48,369 bases of DNA from assembly GCA_944322305.1 (NCBI GenBank), contig CALUOP010000012.1, forward strand, positions 1-48,369, read 5' to 3'. Under the pieces are notes generated by a model. The model saw only the letters and a list, made by a program, of their open reading frames with translations. It had not been told where the DNA came from and searched no databases. The stretch is from an uncultured Coriobacteriaceae bacterium (GTDB taxonomy: Bacteria; Actinomycetota; Coriobacteriia; Coriobacteriales; Coriobacteriaceae). Positions 25,829 through 34,798 of this stretch are shown in pieces (within the stretch, counting starts at the first letter, position 1; the number at the start of each line of letters is the position of its first letter). The position numbers and the translations under genes are program-made.

Positions 25829-26037
25829 CCGACGTCTCTCAAATACTCCGACACCGCGTCATTATTGTCGTAGAACCCTTCCCTGGCGGCAATGTCACGC
25901 ATCTCGTCAAGAGCGTCAGCCCTTTCCTCCCGGGACCGCCGATCAGAATCCATGAGGTCGGTATTGCAGTTTAACCTGTCATAACTGGCATTTCCGGTAA
26001 AGCCATTTGCCTGAGAATGGAAATGTGGATCGGTCAC
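25825..26037 (-). CDS. Small antitoxin-like protein upstream of the PIN toxin stub
   Basis: A 70-residue hydrophilic protein. The GTG start at 26037 is preceded by GGGAGGG six bases away. The C-terminal half is charged and helical (SREERADALDEMRDIAARE, then FYDNNDAVSEYLRDVG). Its stop overlaps the start of the truncated PIN toxin (GGGTGAG), the usual antitoxin-toxin coupling, so it is most likely the surviving antitoxin. The antitoxin family was not recognised. Without its toxin it may still autoregulate its promoter. Confidence 0.6.
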   Translation of the reverse strand: MTDPHFHSQANGFTGNASYDRLNCNTDLMDSDRRSREERADALDEMRDIAAREGFYDNNDAVSEYLRDVG

Positions 26038-26202
26038 CGAACCCTCCCATCCGAGAACTTTAACGAGTCTATTTTCAGGCGCTCACCCTCGATAACGTCC
26101 GCTCGAACAGCGCCCTTTCTTCAATAGGTTAAAAGTGCTCAAGAATCTAGCCGCCAACCCCTACATAAAACTAGAGCGAGACCCAGTGGATCCCGCCCTT
26201 AC

Positions 26203-26220
26203 AAAACCTTGAAAGGTTTT
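26203..26220 (-). terminator. AAAACCTT/AAGGTTTT palindrome at the end of the polysaccharide operon
   Basis: AAAACCTT (26203-26210) and AAGGTTTT (26213-26220) pair perfectly around two bases, about 40 bases after the acyltransferase stop. The stem is AT-rich and ends in U residues on either strand, so it may end transcription. The surrounding stretch to 26038 shows no gene. Confidence 0.45.
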
Positions 26221-26259
26221 TACGTCCGGTTGCAGCATACCCGTTTTGGATGGCAACCG

Positions 26260-27318
26260 TCAATTCCCAAAGACAGTCTTCACCACCGGGAACCTTCGCC
26301 CAAGCGGAATAACAATTGCCGCAGTCAGCAAGGAGCAGCCAACCACGAAAACGTACAGTGCCACATGCGAAACAGGCGCCTCAAAAAAGCTGATTTCGCT
26401 GTAGCCGCAAATGCCGTAGACGAAGAGTACAGCAAAAACCATATGCACAAGATACACCACGGTGCTCGCCTTGCGCGCCCACGGATGGGCGGCATCTCCA
26501 ACGCGCCTGATACAAAGAAAAAAGAGCGCGATCGCGAACATCACGCAGAACGGTAGGTGGGCATTTGAGCTTATCAAGACGCAGCCCGCTAGGCCGGCAA
26601 CCAAGCAGGCGGTCGTTGACCAAAGACGCGGCTGAGGGTGCCTACCCCATCCGAAGCCAATGTACATCCCGACCGCGACATAGAAGAACCCCTCGAAAAC
26701 ACCGTTGCGGACCGTGACAAAGACGGCGCCATACAGGTCAGCCAAGAGCGCAATCGGCGCTGGCGCTCCCTCCCACCCGAGCGCGACCTCTATGGCGTAG
26801 CCAAGGAAGAGCGCCAGTGTCGACAGAGCAAGGATCGTCCTGGACGCCACCCCCCCCCGCAGCAGAATGTAGATCAGCGCAAACGCCACCACGCTCGCCA
26901 GCAGGTACCACAGGGGCCAAGTGAAGTCGTTCTCCCCGATAAACACCACGCCCCTCGCGATGCGAAGGACGGTCTCAAACGCGTTCCATCCCCTCAGACT
27001 CGCCCCAAATAGCGCGAGAGGCAAAAGCAGCACCGTCCAGATCACATAAAGCGACAGTTGCTTGTGAATCGTGCTACGCACCCGACCCGCCGCTGCGGAG
27101 GAGCGGTCTTTGACCTCAAGCGGCACAAGGCCCCTAAAACATAGGAAGCCCGACGCGATGAAAAAGAACGGCACGGCAACGCAGTCGACGGCGGCTGCAA
27201 CCTGTGTGATGGCAACCGACCCGATGTCGTTGAATGGCTTAGTGTGTATCTCGACCACCAGAAAAGCCATGATGACCTTTGCAATGTCGAGGAGCGGAAA
27301 CGATTGGCTTGTTGACAT
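26260..27318 (-). CDS. Acyltransferase 3 family membrane protein (polysaccharide O-acylation)
   Basis: A 352-residue protein of the OafA/acyltransferase-3 family with about ten hydrophobic helices. The family N-terminus is visible: DIAKVIMAFLVVEIHTKPF, where the His is the proposed catalytic residue, then VDCVAVPFFFIASGFL. Such proteins acetylate or succinylate sugars during or after polysaccharide assembly at the membrane. It is the last gene of the cluster. A run of nine G in the coding strand (26858-26850, codons for Leu-Arg-Gly-Gly-Val) could slip and switch the gene off. The ribosome site (AGGAG) is very close to the ATG. Confidence 0.87.
   Translation of the reverse strand: MSTSQSFPLLDIAKVIMAFLVVEIHTKPFNDIGSVAITQVAAAVDCVAVPFFFIASGFLCFRGLVPLEVKDRSSAAAGRVRSTIHKQLSLYVIWTVLLLPLALFGASLRGWNAFETVLRIARGVVFIGENDFTWPLWYLLASVVAFALIYILLRGGVASRTILALSTLALFLGYAIEVALGWEGAPAPIALLADLYGAVFVTVRNGVFEGFFYVAVGMYIGFGWGRHPQPRLWSTTACLVAGLAGCVLISSNAHLPFCVMFAIALFFLCIRRVGDAAHPWARKASTVVYLVHMVFAVLFVYGICGYSEISFFEAPVSHVALYVFVVGCSLLTAAIVIPLGRRFPVVKTVFGN
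26850..26858 (-). repeat. G9 homopolymer tract inside the acyltransferase gene
   Basis: Nine consecutive C on the plus strand (G in the mRNA) at about codon 154 of the acyltransferase. A gain or loss of one base would break the frame. The flanking sequence CTGCGGGGGGGGGT also occurs before the sugar-transferase gene at 39712-39720. Confidence 0.9.
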
Positions 27319-27636
27319 TCTCCTATTCTCTTCCTTTCAATCTATTATTATTCTCTGCCAAGGAAATCCCAACAGCCCCGGTCCCGTAAGAAGGCCCGCT
27401 AGCTTTCAACCCCCCCCTATGCCCCCACGCCCTGCATGCACTGATCTGAACGAAAACCGGGCTCCCTAGAATGCAGGTTTCGCGATATCTTGACAGCGAC
27501 TGCCGATACGCCGCTAACGTGAACATCGGGAGAAACCCTTCAACTCTATTTACAAGGAGACACTCCCCAGGGGCTTAACCTGCTTGTAGGGAGCGGCTGG
27601 AAAGCTCCCGTCACTCGCACGAACCGTTTTCTATCC
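27319..27636 (-). other. Gap between acyltransferase and glycosyltransferase genes
   Basis: About 318 bases with no credible gene in an operon whose proximal genes overlap. It contains a run of eight C (27410-27417), a GGGAGC/GCTCCC hairpin near 27590-27610 and no clear promoter. It looks like a junction left by gene exchange. Confidence 0.4.
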
Positions 27637-28722
27637 CTAGATTCCCCGCAGAAAAGCCATCTCCTCTTTGACCCAGCGGTCGATTCCGTAGTGCTCCTCT
27701 AGATATCTTTGCGTCTTTTCTGGCTTCGTTTTGGTTCGCAGCCTATCCAAAGCATCGTCTATGCCATCAGCAAGCGCATCGGGATTCTCCGCAGGAACCC
27801 AGGTCAAGCCCGGAACGCCTCTCAAAGAGTTCTGCCCTGGAACGTCGCTCGCAACGACGACACAGCCGCAGTACGCTGCCTCAAGAACAGCGTACCCGAA
27901 GGCCTCCGACCTCGACGGTGAAAGGAAGATGTCAGCGGCGGCGTACAGGGATGCGACGTCCTCGCGCACCGGAACGATGGTCACCCAGTCTGGCACCTTT
28001 CCCCTCAACTTTTCCACCAGCTTCCCGCATGAGGCAACGTCGTGCGTGGCGATGGTCAAGCGAACGTCCCTACCGAGCAGGCGGAGGATGTCAATCGCTT
28101 CTATCGCCGTGTCAGCACCTTTTCTGTAGAAATCCGACCCGAAAAGTAGTGCATTCACAGCACCCTTTATATGTGAAGGTTCCAGGCTGTCCTCAAGGCC
28201 TGCGTACCTCGAAAAATCTATTGCGTTTGGAATACATATGATCTGTGAACTCGAATAGAGTCTCGCAAGCGAATCGCAGACAGGAGAAGACACACCAATT
28301 AAGTAGAGGTCTCGGTACGCTAGGCGGAACAACGCTCTCTTCAGTACCCTTTTCAGCTTTCCGACCAAGGTCTTCGGAAGGACTACAGTCATGTGATAGT
28401 GCACCACAACCGTTCTGAACAGTCTGCAAAACGGAAGTGGATCATTGCTTCCCATGAAGTGCATATAGATGATGGCGTCCGGGCCGAAGACGTCCAGAAG
28501 GCGACCAGCAAGCGCATTGAGAGTCTTTCGATCGAAGTCGCAGAACACCACGTCAACCTCATGGATCTTCGATGCCCAACCCTTTTCGCGCGCGGTGCTC
28601 GGCAGCACCAGGAGCTGCCGACCCTTCCACCTCCTCGCGAGGGAGCATATACTTCGGATGAAGTTGCCCTTGTAGTTAGCGGCGTAATTGCATATGTAGA
28701 CTAGCGTACGGGTGGCTTCCAT
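27637..28722 (-). CDS. Glycosyltransferase family 4 (GT-B fold)
   Basis: A 361-residue cytoplasmic glycosyltransferase that adds a sugar to the lipid-linked repeat unit. The C-terminal half has the GT4 nucleotide-sugar fold, with ICIPNAIDFSRYAG, LLFGSDFYRKGADTAIEAI and the E-x7-E motif in SPSRSEAFGYAVLEAAYCG. The N-terminal acceptor domain starts EATRTLVYICNYAANYKGN. The frame is open 93 codons further upstream, but the ATG at 28722 gives the family start and avoids overlap with the flippase. Codon use is more AT-rich than the genome. Donor and linkage are unknown. Confidence 0.87.
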   Translation of the reverse strand: MEATRTLVYICNYAANYKGNFIRSICSLARRWKGRQLLVLPSTAREKGWASKIHEVDVVFCDFDRKTLNALAGRLLDVFGPDAIIYMHFMGSNDPLPFCRLFRTVVVHYHMTVVLPKTLVGKLKRVLKRALFRLAYRDLYLIGVSSPVCDSLARLYSSSQIICIPNAIDFSRYAGLEDSLEPSHIKGAVNALLFGSDFYRKGADTAIEAIDILRLLGRDVRLTIATHDVASCGKLVEKLRGKVPDWVTIVPVREDVASLYAAADIFLSPSRSEAFGYAVLEAAYCGCVVVASDVPGQNSLRGVPGLTWVPAENPDALADGIDDALDRLRTKTKPEKTQRYLEEHYGIDRWVKEEMAFLRGI

Positions 28723-28924
28723 GATCCGCCGTCCCCTTCTTTCCGCAAGCGCGCAGTGCGCTCTCGCCTTTTCAAAATCCAATATCACAAGCCCGACATA
28801 CGTAGACACTTCGATAGCTTCCCGTTCTGCCGAAACGACATCCTGCGAAGGTGCTCGACAACCGACACACCACCCATGAAAGCCCTGTCGCACGGCCGTG
28901 AATCTCGTATAGCCAGAACATCCC

Positions 28925-30487
28925 CTACCGCCCCAAAAAGAGAGAGCGAATCTCCCCACGCTCCCACTCCGTCGCCGATGCTTTCCAATAGACCACGGCA
29001 TACAGGACTATAAAGCCGGCCCCGAAAGCGATTAGACAGGGCCAGGAGAGAGTTTCAATCGGAAGCGCCAGACGGGCAACGCCCGCAAGCAACACCACTG
29101 CAGCGAGGGGTATGAAGCAGCGTGCAACGGAGCGCCAGAATGCTTTGATATCAAGTCCCACTTTTGATGCGTAGTACCAGTTCATGACAATCCCGTTGCC
29201 GACGAACATGCACACCCCGCTGGAGACGGCGGCGCCGACGATTCCCCAGCGGGGGATGGCGATGAAAGAGACCGCAAGGTTCATCAGGGACAAGCAGAGG
29301 TAGATGAACCCTCTGAAGGAGTACCTGTCCATCACCTGGAGTACCGTGATGCCTAAGTTCTGAATCAGATCGACGGTCATCGGCACCATGATCGCCAGCG
29401 CGACCCAATACGAGTCTTCGAACCCAGGCCCAGCCCAGAGTCCGATGAAGTCGGGGCCGAGGATGAGAAACCCACCGAGGATGAGAAACAGAACGGCAAA
29501 CGACACTCTACCCACACGGACGAACAGCTCCGAAACGGCCGAAATGTCGTGTCTCGCATGGACGAGCTCGGAAACGCGCTGGAAGAAGACTCCGCTTATC
29601 GCCAAGCCCGCCGCCATGTAAGCGTTGTATATCTGGGAGCCGACGCCGTACACCGCGACGAGATCGGCCCCCGCGAAATAGCCAACGAGGAGCTTCCCGG
29701 AGTTCCAGAATATCTGGTCAGCAACGGTGACCAAGACCACAGTGGCCGAGAAGCCAAACAGCCCCCTCAGGAGTTTCCGGTCCCAGCCACGGAACACGTC
29801 GCGCACGCCTAGGCGCCTTTTGGCGTATACCCTCTGGAGCAGAGAACAGACTATGTTCATCGCAAGCACGACCACCGTAATCGTCACCGCGCTCGGAAAG
29901 GCTTGGCCGACGAGGATGATGAGGACCGGCTGCAGCACGAGCGTGAGGAGCTGAGTTCCCTTTAGGAAGACGAACCTCTCGTGCGCATTGATCGCCGCGA
30001 TGTTCACGGTATTGTTGAAGGTAACGACCATGTTAAGGGCGAGGATGACGAGCATGACGGAGCACTCGTCTAACTGCGACTCCGAAAATGATGCGGAATA
30101 GGCAGCCCTCGTGAGTGGGATGAGCAGAAGCACGACGGCGACGGCGACGGCGGATATCACCCAGTAGAGCCGCTTCGCGATGGCAAGGGTTCTCTCCATC
30201 ATGCTCTCGTCGTGTTCGGCCTTGTACTTGCTGTAATATCGTCCAACCCCCGCAGACAGCACGCTGTTCACAGAGATGATGTACGACATGATTGCCCCGA
30301 CGGTCTGATACAACCCGTATTCGGTCTTGCCTATGGTGGAGAGGAGAAGCGGGACGTACACGAGGTTCACCACGACCTGACCGAACGTATACGCGTACGA
30401 GATCAGTATCCCGTGCTGCCTCCTCTTCGATTTGGCCGCATCGGATTCGTCAAGCGCGATTTCGCTGCTTTTCAATTTCAGCTTCAC
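28925..30487 (-). CDS. Wzx-type polysaccharide flippase
   Basis: A 520-residue membrane protein of the oligosaccharide flippase (MOP) superfamily with about 12-14 helices. It moves undecaprenyl-linked repeat units across the membrane. Family-like features are ISYAYTFGQVVVNLVYVPLL, the early GKTEYGLYQTVGAIMSY and KLLVGYFAGADLVAVYGVGS. The likely start is the GTG at 30487, with GGGAAGG about 11 bases upstream. Gaps of 201 and 173 bases flank it on its two sides, unlike the proximal operon genes. It works with the EpsG-type polymerase. Confidence 0.88.
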   Translation of the reverse strand: MKLKLKSSEIALDESDAAKSKRRQHGILISYAYTFGQVVVNLVYVPLLLSTIGKTEYGLYQTVGAIMSYIISVNSVLSAGVGRYYSKYKAEHDESMMERTLAIAKRLYWVISAVAVAVVLLLIPLTRAAYSASFSESQLDECSVMLVILALNMVVTFNNTVNIAAINAHERFVFLKGTQLLTLVLQPVLIILVGQAFPSAVTITVVVLAMNIVCSLLQRVYAKRRLGVRDVFRGWDRKLLRGLFGFSATVVLVTVADQIFWNSGKLLVGYFAGADLVAVYGVGSQIYNAYMAAGLAISGVFFQRVSELVHARHDISAVSELFVRVGRVSFAVLFLILGGFLILGPDFIGLWAGPGFEDSYWVALAIMVPMTVDLIQNLGITVLQVMDRYSFRGFIYLCLSLMNLAVSFIAIPRWGIVGAAVSSGVCMFVGNGIVMNWYYASKVGLDIKAFWRSVARCFIPLAAVVLLAGVARLALPIETLSWPCLIAFGAGFIVLYAVVYWKASATEWERGEIRSLFLGR

Positions 30488-30660
30488 TATTCAACAACCT
30501 TCCCTAAGGAAGCCCCGATTGGTTTCCCTGCCGCTCTTTGTTTTACAATTGGCTGTCACCATGACTTGAGTACATATGGCACCTGCATGCTAGAAGTTCC
30601 CACTGTGCAGGCAGATTGACGATTCGTCTAGGTGAATCACTCTTTCCTGTCGTGCGGCGT

Positions 30661-31485
30661 TCATTTCCTGTTACCTTTTGCGAACCACTTTTTAGCAACG
30701 AACCTCGCGCGCTTGATATCAGCAAATCTTATGATCCTTGCGATGCAGGCAATGCGACCAGCCGCCTTAAGCGATAACCCTCGCCTCATCCCCCAAGAGG
30801 TGATTTGGTATTCAAATCTTTTCCTCTCAGAAAACCAGCTCATACTGAAGTGATGAATCGTTCGAGTGTTCTCCGTTATGCGAATATTCCCTGTATACAG
30901 ATTTTTTGGGTTGAAGTATTCAGACGGGTAGACGGTTACCCCCTCGACCTCTTGAATGCCGGGCACGTTTCTCAGCCCGCAAGATCTTAGGATATCCGTC
31001 GTTCGAACGACAACGGTAGTCTGATTAAATGATCCGTCACTTTTTATGAACTCATCCGCCTCGTAAGAGGCAAGGATGAGCTCATAAAGGCCAAGCCCGG
31101 GGTTGGCCGCAAGGCCAAGCCCGGGGGCGACGGAGAAGTTGTTCCCCGAACCGGCGGCATCCGTCTCGAAGCCCATAAAGGGACCTGTTGCAACGATGTC
31201 GTCCATGGGTCGAATCACTTCGACATCAGTGTCGAAATAGAGACCACCGTGTTCGTACAGGATGGCGAAACGGGCGTAGTCGCTGACGAACGCCCACTTC
31301 TTCGCATCATAAGCCTGAGAAACATAGGGGCAGCAGCGTATATCGAAGTTGGATTCATCCCAACGGATGATCTCGTAATCCGGAAAGAACTTTCTCCAGG
31401 ACTCAATGCATTTGAGCTCTTCGGGTCCCAGCGGGTTTCCCCCAAACCAGCAATAGTGAATTAGTTTTGGTATTGTAGAGTTCAT
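30661..31485 (-). CDS. Glycosyltransferase family 32-type (DXD sugar transferase)
   Basis: A 274-residue glycosyltransferase with the capsular polysaccharide GT32 pattern. The start IPKLIHYCWFGGNPL is diagnostic, and the metal-binding DXD is in GGLYFDTDVEVI (Asp 85 and 87) after FVSDYARFAILYEHG. These enzymes use nucleotide sugars such as UDP-Gal or GDP-Man in the cytoplasm. It starts 25 bases after the polymerase stop, with AGGGAA before the ATG. The 173-base gap after it (30488-30660) holds no gene. Confidence 0.88.
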   Translation of the reverse strand: MNSTIPKLIHYCWFGGNPLGPEELKCIESWRKFFPDYEIIRWDESNFDIRCCPYVSQAYDAKKWAFVSDYARFAILYEHGGLYFDTDVEVIRPMDDIVATGPFMGFETDAAGSGNNFSVAPGLGLAANPGLGLYELILASYEADEFIKSDGSFNQTTVVVRTTDILRSCGLRNVPGIQEVEGVTVYPSEYFNPKNLYTGNIRITENTRTIHHFSMSWFSERKRFEYQITSWGMRRGLSLKAAGRIACIARIIRFADIKRARFVAKKWFAKGNRK

Positions 31486-31510
31486 TGGTCTATTTCCCTA
31501 ATAAAGAGCT

Positions 31511-32668
31511 TTAGCCTATTCCCAAGATGGAAGATGTATACGGAACCGCCGCGTTAAACCCTTGCCATACGAAGCAGACGAAGAAGCGAGTGCAGCAGCT
31601 TGCCGTCAGCATTGCGATTCCCGAAAACGTCGTTAGCGTTGTGTTTTTTAGATCCTTAACGCAGGCGCTGATAAACGGAACGATGAATAGGGTGCAGTAG
31701 CTCATCATTCGTGCAATTGTGTTGTCTATGCCGCTCAGTACGAAAAACGGTACGGACAGGGCAATTAAGGTACAGAAGAATGTTGCATCGATATTCGATC
31801 TCCCCTTTATCCCCGTTCGGAGCATGAAGGCACTTACTATCATGAGACATAGGAAAAGGAGCGAACTCGTCCCATACTCGCTTCCCCCCTCGTGCGAGGC
31901 ATAGAGAAACAGCCTTCCAACGCCTTCGAGGTTTGTTAGGAAAGAGGTGAGCTGGTGAAAGAAGATTGTTCCGAGCATAATGCCAAATACGACAAGAAGG
32001 ACAATGGGCTGAAACCACTTTCGGTAAGTCGGCTCAAGCCCAGCATCATCCTTCTTGAACATTACGAACCAAAGCAAGCAGAACGCGAAGCCAACGACCG
32101 CAGAGGCATGAATCAGGCAAGCAACTAGAAGCTGAACAGAAGCGCAAGCATAACGCGAGCCCATGGTAGAAAGTATCCCAAGCATCACAAATCCCATGGC
32201 TACCGATTGCCTCATCATGTTGAGCCCAGGAATAAAGAAGACGAGCATGTATGCAAGCATAACCAAGCCAAGATGATTTTTCGATACGCTGCGGGCGGCA
32301 AGCAACACAGGAACCAACATGGCAAGTTCTATCGCAAAAAAGTATGCGAACTGGGATTGAAACAGCCTTATCACAACAAAGGAACCCAGTGCAAAAAGGG
32401 GGGCAACGTCCCAATAACTGACTTCAAGGGCATGATTAAACCCCTCGTAAGTGTTCGAAAAAATCCCCTGCTGATAGATGAAAACTCCATAGCCAGCAGT
32501 ATCGGTGCCGATGGTGACATCGCGTGCTCCGGCCAGCACGCACAATGCTATGACGGCAAGAGCATAGAGTGGCCATGCCACACGCCTCCCGCTGCGTGAC
32601 CCCTCAAAAAAGCTTCCAAGCTCGAACAACCCTGAGGACAATGCGAATGTGAATAGATATGGAACCAT
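31511..32668 (-). CDS. EpsG family polysaccharide polymerase (Wzy-like)
   Basis: A 385-residue membrane protein with about ten helices. The motif ARDVTIGTDTAGYGVF near residue 50 is the EpsG/Wzy signature (R-D-x-x-x-G-T-D-x-x-x-Y). It joins repeat units outside the membrane after flipping. It also has the typical NMMRQSVAMGF element. The frame opens with TTG at 32710, but the ATG at 32668 begins at the first hydrophobic helix, 17 bases after the GT2 stop, and is preferred. AT-rich codon use and low similarity are normal for this serotype-determining class. Confidence 0.85.
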   Translation of the reverse strand: MVPYLFTFALSSGLFELGSFFEGSRSGRRVAWPLYALAVIALCVLAGARDVTIGTDTAGYGVFIYQQGIFSNTYEGFNHALEVSYWDVAPLFALGSFVVIRLFQSQFAYFFAIELAMLVPVLLAARSVSKNHLGLVMLAYMLVFFIPGLNMMRQSVAMGFVMLGILSTMGSRYACASVQLLVACLIHASAVVGFAFCLLWFVMFKKDDAGLEPTYRKWFQPIVLLVVFGIMLGTIFFHQLTSFLTNLEGVGRLFLYASHEGGSEYGTSSLLFLCLMIVSAFMLRTGIKGRSNIDATFFCTLIALSVPFFVLSGIDNTIARMMSYCTLFIVPFISACVKDLKNTTLTTFSGIAMLTASCCTRFFVCFVWQGFNAAVPYTSSILGIG

Positions 32669-32684
32669 ATGCCATCCGTTTCGA

Positions 32685-33686
32685 TTATTTCCGACGGAAA
32701 AATGAGCCAATGCGAGCCAGCGCCCACGCCGGTCCTACCAAGCTCCTCCTCAACAACACGGCCAATAACCTTGAATGGAGACCGAACGTTCTGAGAAACC
32801 GCCCATCACAGTCTTCCAGGGGCGCCGACTTCGACACCTTGTGAAGTACTTCTAGAGAATCTGCACAGCTTCTCGCCGATGCGTAATGGAGTACGAAATG
32901 GCAGAGCTCTTCCACGCACCTTGCCGTCATTTTTTTGTAACAGCACAGCTTTGGGCAGGCGGAATCCCATTGCCTCGCATATTTCAAAAGCTCAGCTTGC
33001 ACCTTCTGCATGTCGCGCAGATAGTCAATCGTAATATTTGAGCTGATGCTCGCAGCGTTAGGTCGATAATAATACAGAGGTTCATTGAGGAAGACAGTAC
33101 TCTCAGCACGATCGAACACGATACACGACTGCACTGCATCTTCGCCCATATTGAGACGCCCGAAGCGGCTGAAATCGGCATCCAACCCAACACAGCGCCT
33201 TGAGACAGCTTTCCGACACATCGAGTTCATACGGTTCGTCTCACTGAAGAGCTGCTGCGCCTCATCGCGTGTAAGCCGAGTCCTTGCGGAAAGTCGCGAA
33301 CCCTTAATCGGCGAGAAGTCGTGAGAGCGCGAGAAATCGTAATAGACGACATCAGGACGCTGCAGATCGATAGCAGAGCCGATCTTTTCGAGGGCATCGC
33401 TGCGCAGCAGGTCGTCCCCATCAAGAGAAACCACATAGTCGCCTTCCGAAATCTCGATTCCCGCGCGCCGGGCGGCCAGTAAGCCCTTGTTCTTTTGATG
33501 GATAACCTTTACCGTGTTCTTGCAGGCATCGCGGAAGCTGTCGCACAGCCCGGGACTTCCATCCGTGGAACCATCATCGACTAAGACAACTTCGTAGTCG
33601 GTACAGCCCTGAGCGAGTACGGAACCAAGCGTTTCCGACAGATAGGGTTCGACATTGTATACGGGAATTATAATTGAGAACCTCAA
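32685..33686 (-). CDS. Glycosyltransferase family 2 (GT-A fold)
   Basis: A 333-residue inverting glycosyltransferase. MRFSIIIPVYNVEPYL is the classic GT2 start, followed by LVDDGSTDGS (Asp 37-38, nucleotide binding), NKGLLAARRAGI, the DXD in SLDGDD (about 89-92) and a GEDAV acceptor loop. It adds a sugar to the repeat unit in the cytoplasm. The start is TTG overlapping the previous stop (TTGA), with AAAGAGG seven bases before it, so translation is coupled. The C-terminal part is variable and gives no specificity. Confidence 0.9.
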   Translation of the reverse strand: MRFSIIIPVYNVEPYLSETLGSVLAQGCTDYEVVLVDDGSTDGSPGLCDSFRDACKNTVKVIHQKNKGLLAARRAGIEISEGDYVVSLDGDDLLRSDALEKIGSAIDLQRPDVVYYDFSRSHDFSPIKGSRLSARTRLTRDEAQQLFSETNRMNSMCRKAVSRRCVGLDADFSRFGRLNMGEDAVQSCIVFDRAESTVFLNEPLYYYRPNAASISSNITIDYLRDMQKVQAELLKYARQWDSACPKLCCYKKMTARCVEELCHFVLHYASARSCADSLEVLHKVSKSAPLEDCDGRFLRTFGLHSRLLAVLLRRSLVGPAWALARIGSFFRRK

Positions 33687-34798
33687 GAACGAACCTCTTT
33701 CATATAGACATCGATAAGCCGCTCCCGCAGGTCGCCGATAGAAAAACCAGCGCTTCGCAACCTCGATACGGAAGATTCAGATGCATTTGACCGGCTTCCC
33801 GCGGGTACAGCAAAATGAATCGCCTCCACCCACGTCTGAACTGCGGCTGATAGCGGAAGAAAGGTGAGCAACCCGGTAATATCCGCTTCCTGAGAGACAG
33901 CGTCCGAAACGACGCAGGGCAGGCCGTTTGCCTGGGCCTCGATAAGGGTAATGGGGAGCCCTTCGTAGAAGCTCGGCATGACAAGGCAGTCCATGGCGCT
34001 GTAATAGCGCCATGCATCGCTTACGGTGCCGGTGAAGTGCGTCCATGGCGCGACGCCGAGCACTTCGGCCTTCTGTGCGAGCATCGCCGACTCCTCGCCT
34101 TCGCCGAGAAGGACCAGGCGAGCCTCTTGCCCCGCTTCTCGCAGGCGCGTCAGAATATCGATGGCGAACGCCGTGTTCTTGACCGGTATCCCGGCGCCGA
34201 CGAGGCCGATTGCAAACGCTTCCTCAGGGATGCCGAGCGCTTCTCGCACCGCCATACGCTGTTCATGGGAAAACGCGAACTTGTCGAGGTCGATGCCGTT
34301 TCTGATGATCGTGTAAGGCTTGTTCCCGAAAAGCCAGTCGCCCGCCACCTTGGAGCATGCGACGCGAACCGTCGGCGCGCCTGAGTACAGCAGCTTGAGC
34401 GTGGCGTCGCCCGCGCGCTTCCACAACTCGTCGCTACCAAGCGACGAGTTGTGCGAGTGCACCACACGTATGCCAACACCCGCGCGGCGCGCCGCCTCCG
34501 CGCAGAGCAGCCCGGCACCGTTGTTGCAGTGTATGTGGACAACGTCAGGCAACTCGCGCTCGAAGAAGCGAACCATATCCCCCACGCTGCGCCCCCCGGC
34601 GAGCTTTCCGCTCTGGACAACCGGCCCGAGCACCGTGAGCCCCTGGTCGTCACCGGAGACAGGGCCCAAGGAGGCGACGACCTGGCGGTACTTGCCCTCC
34701 GGAAGGGCCTCGACGGCATTGTGGATGAATCGCTTGACCCCGCCCACACCGCAGCCCCATCGCATCGTGACGTGCATGACCTTCTTTGCTGCCGCCAT
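33683..34798 (-). CDS. Glycosyltransferase family 4 (EpsF-like)
   Basis: A 371-residue GT-B glycosyltransferase. The N-terminal domain contains MHVTMRWGCGVGGVKRFI and VHIHCNNGAGLLCAEAARRA, and the C-terminal domain has IRNGIDLDKF, GLVGAGIPVKNTAFAIDIL and the E-x7-E element PSFYEGLPITLIEAQANGLP. This is close in layout to EpsF-type enzymes. The ATG overlaps the upstream stop (TGATG). Codon use here is still GC-rich; the AT-rich distal part of the operon begins at about this gene. Confidence 0.9.
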   Translation of the reverse strand: MAAAKKVMHVTMRWGCGVGGVKRFIHNAVEALPEGKYRQVVASLGPVSGDDQGLTVLGPVVQSGKLAGGRSVGDMVRFFERELPDVVHIHCNNGAGLLCAEAARRAGVGIRVVHSHNSSLGSDELWKRAGDATLKLLYSGAPTVRVACSKVAGDWLFGNKPYTIIRNGIDLDKFAFSHEQRMAVREALGIPEEAFAIGLVGAGIPVKNTAFAIDILTRLREAGQEARLVLLGEGEESAMLAQKAEVLGVAPWTHFTGTVSDAWRYYSAMDCLVMPSFYEGLPITLIEAQANGLPCVVSDAVSQEADITGLLTFLPLSAAVQTWVEAIHFAVPAGSRSNASESSVSRLRSAGFSIGDLRERLIDVYMKEVRS

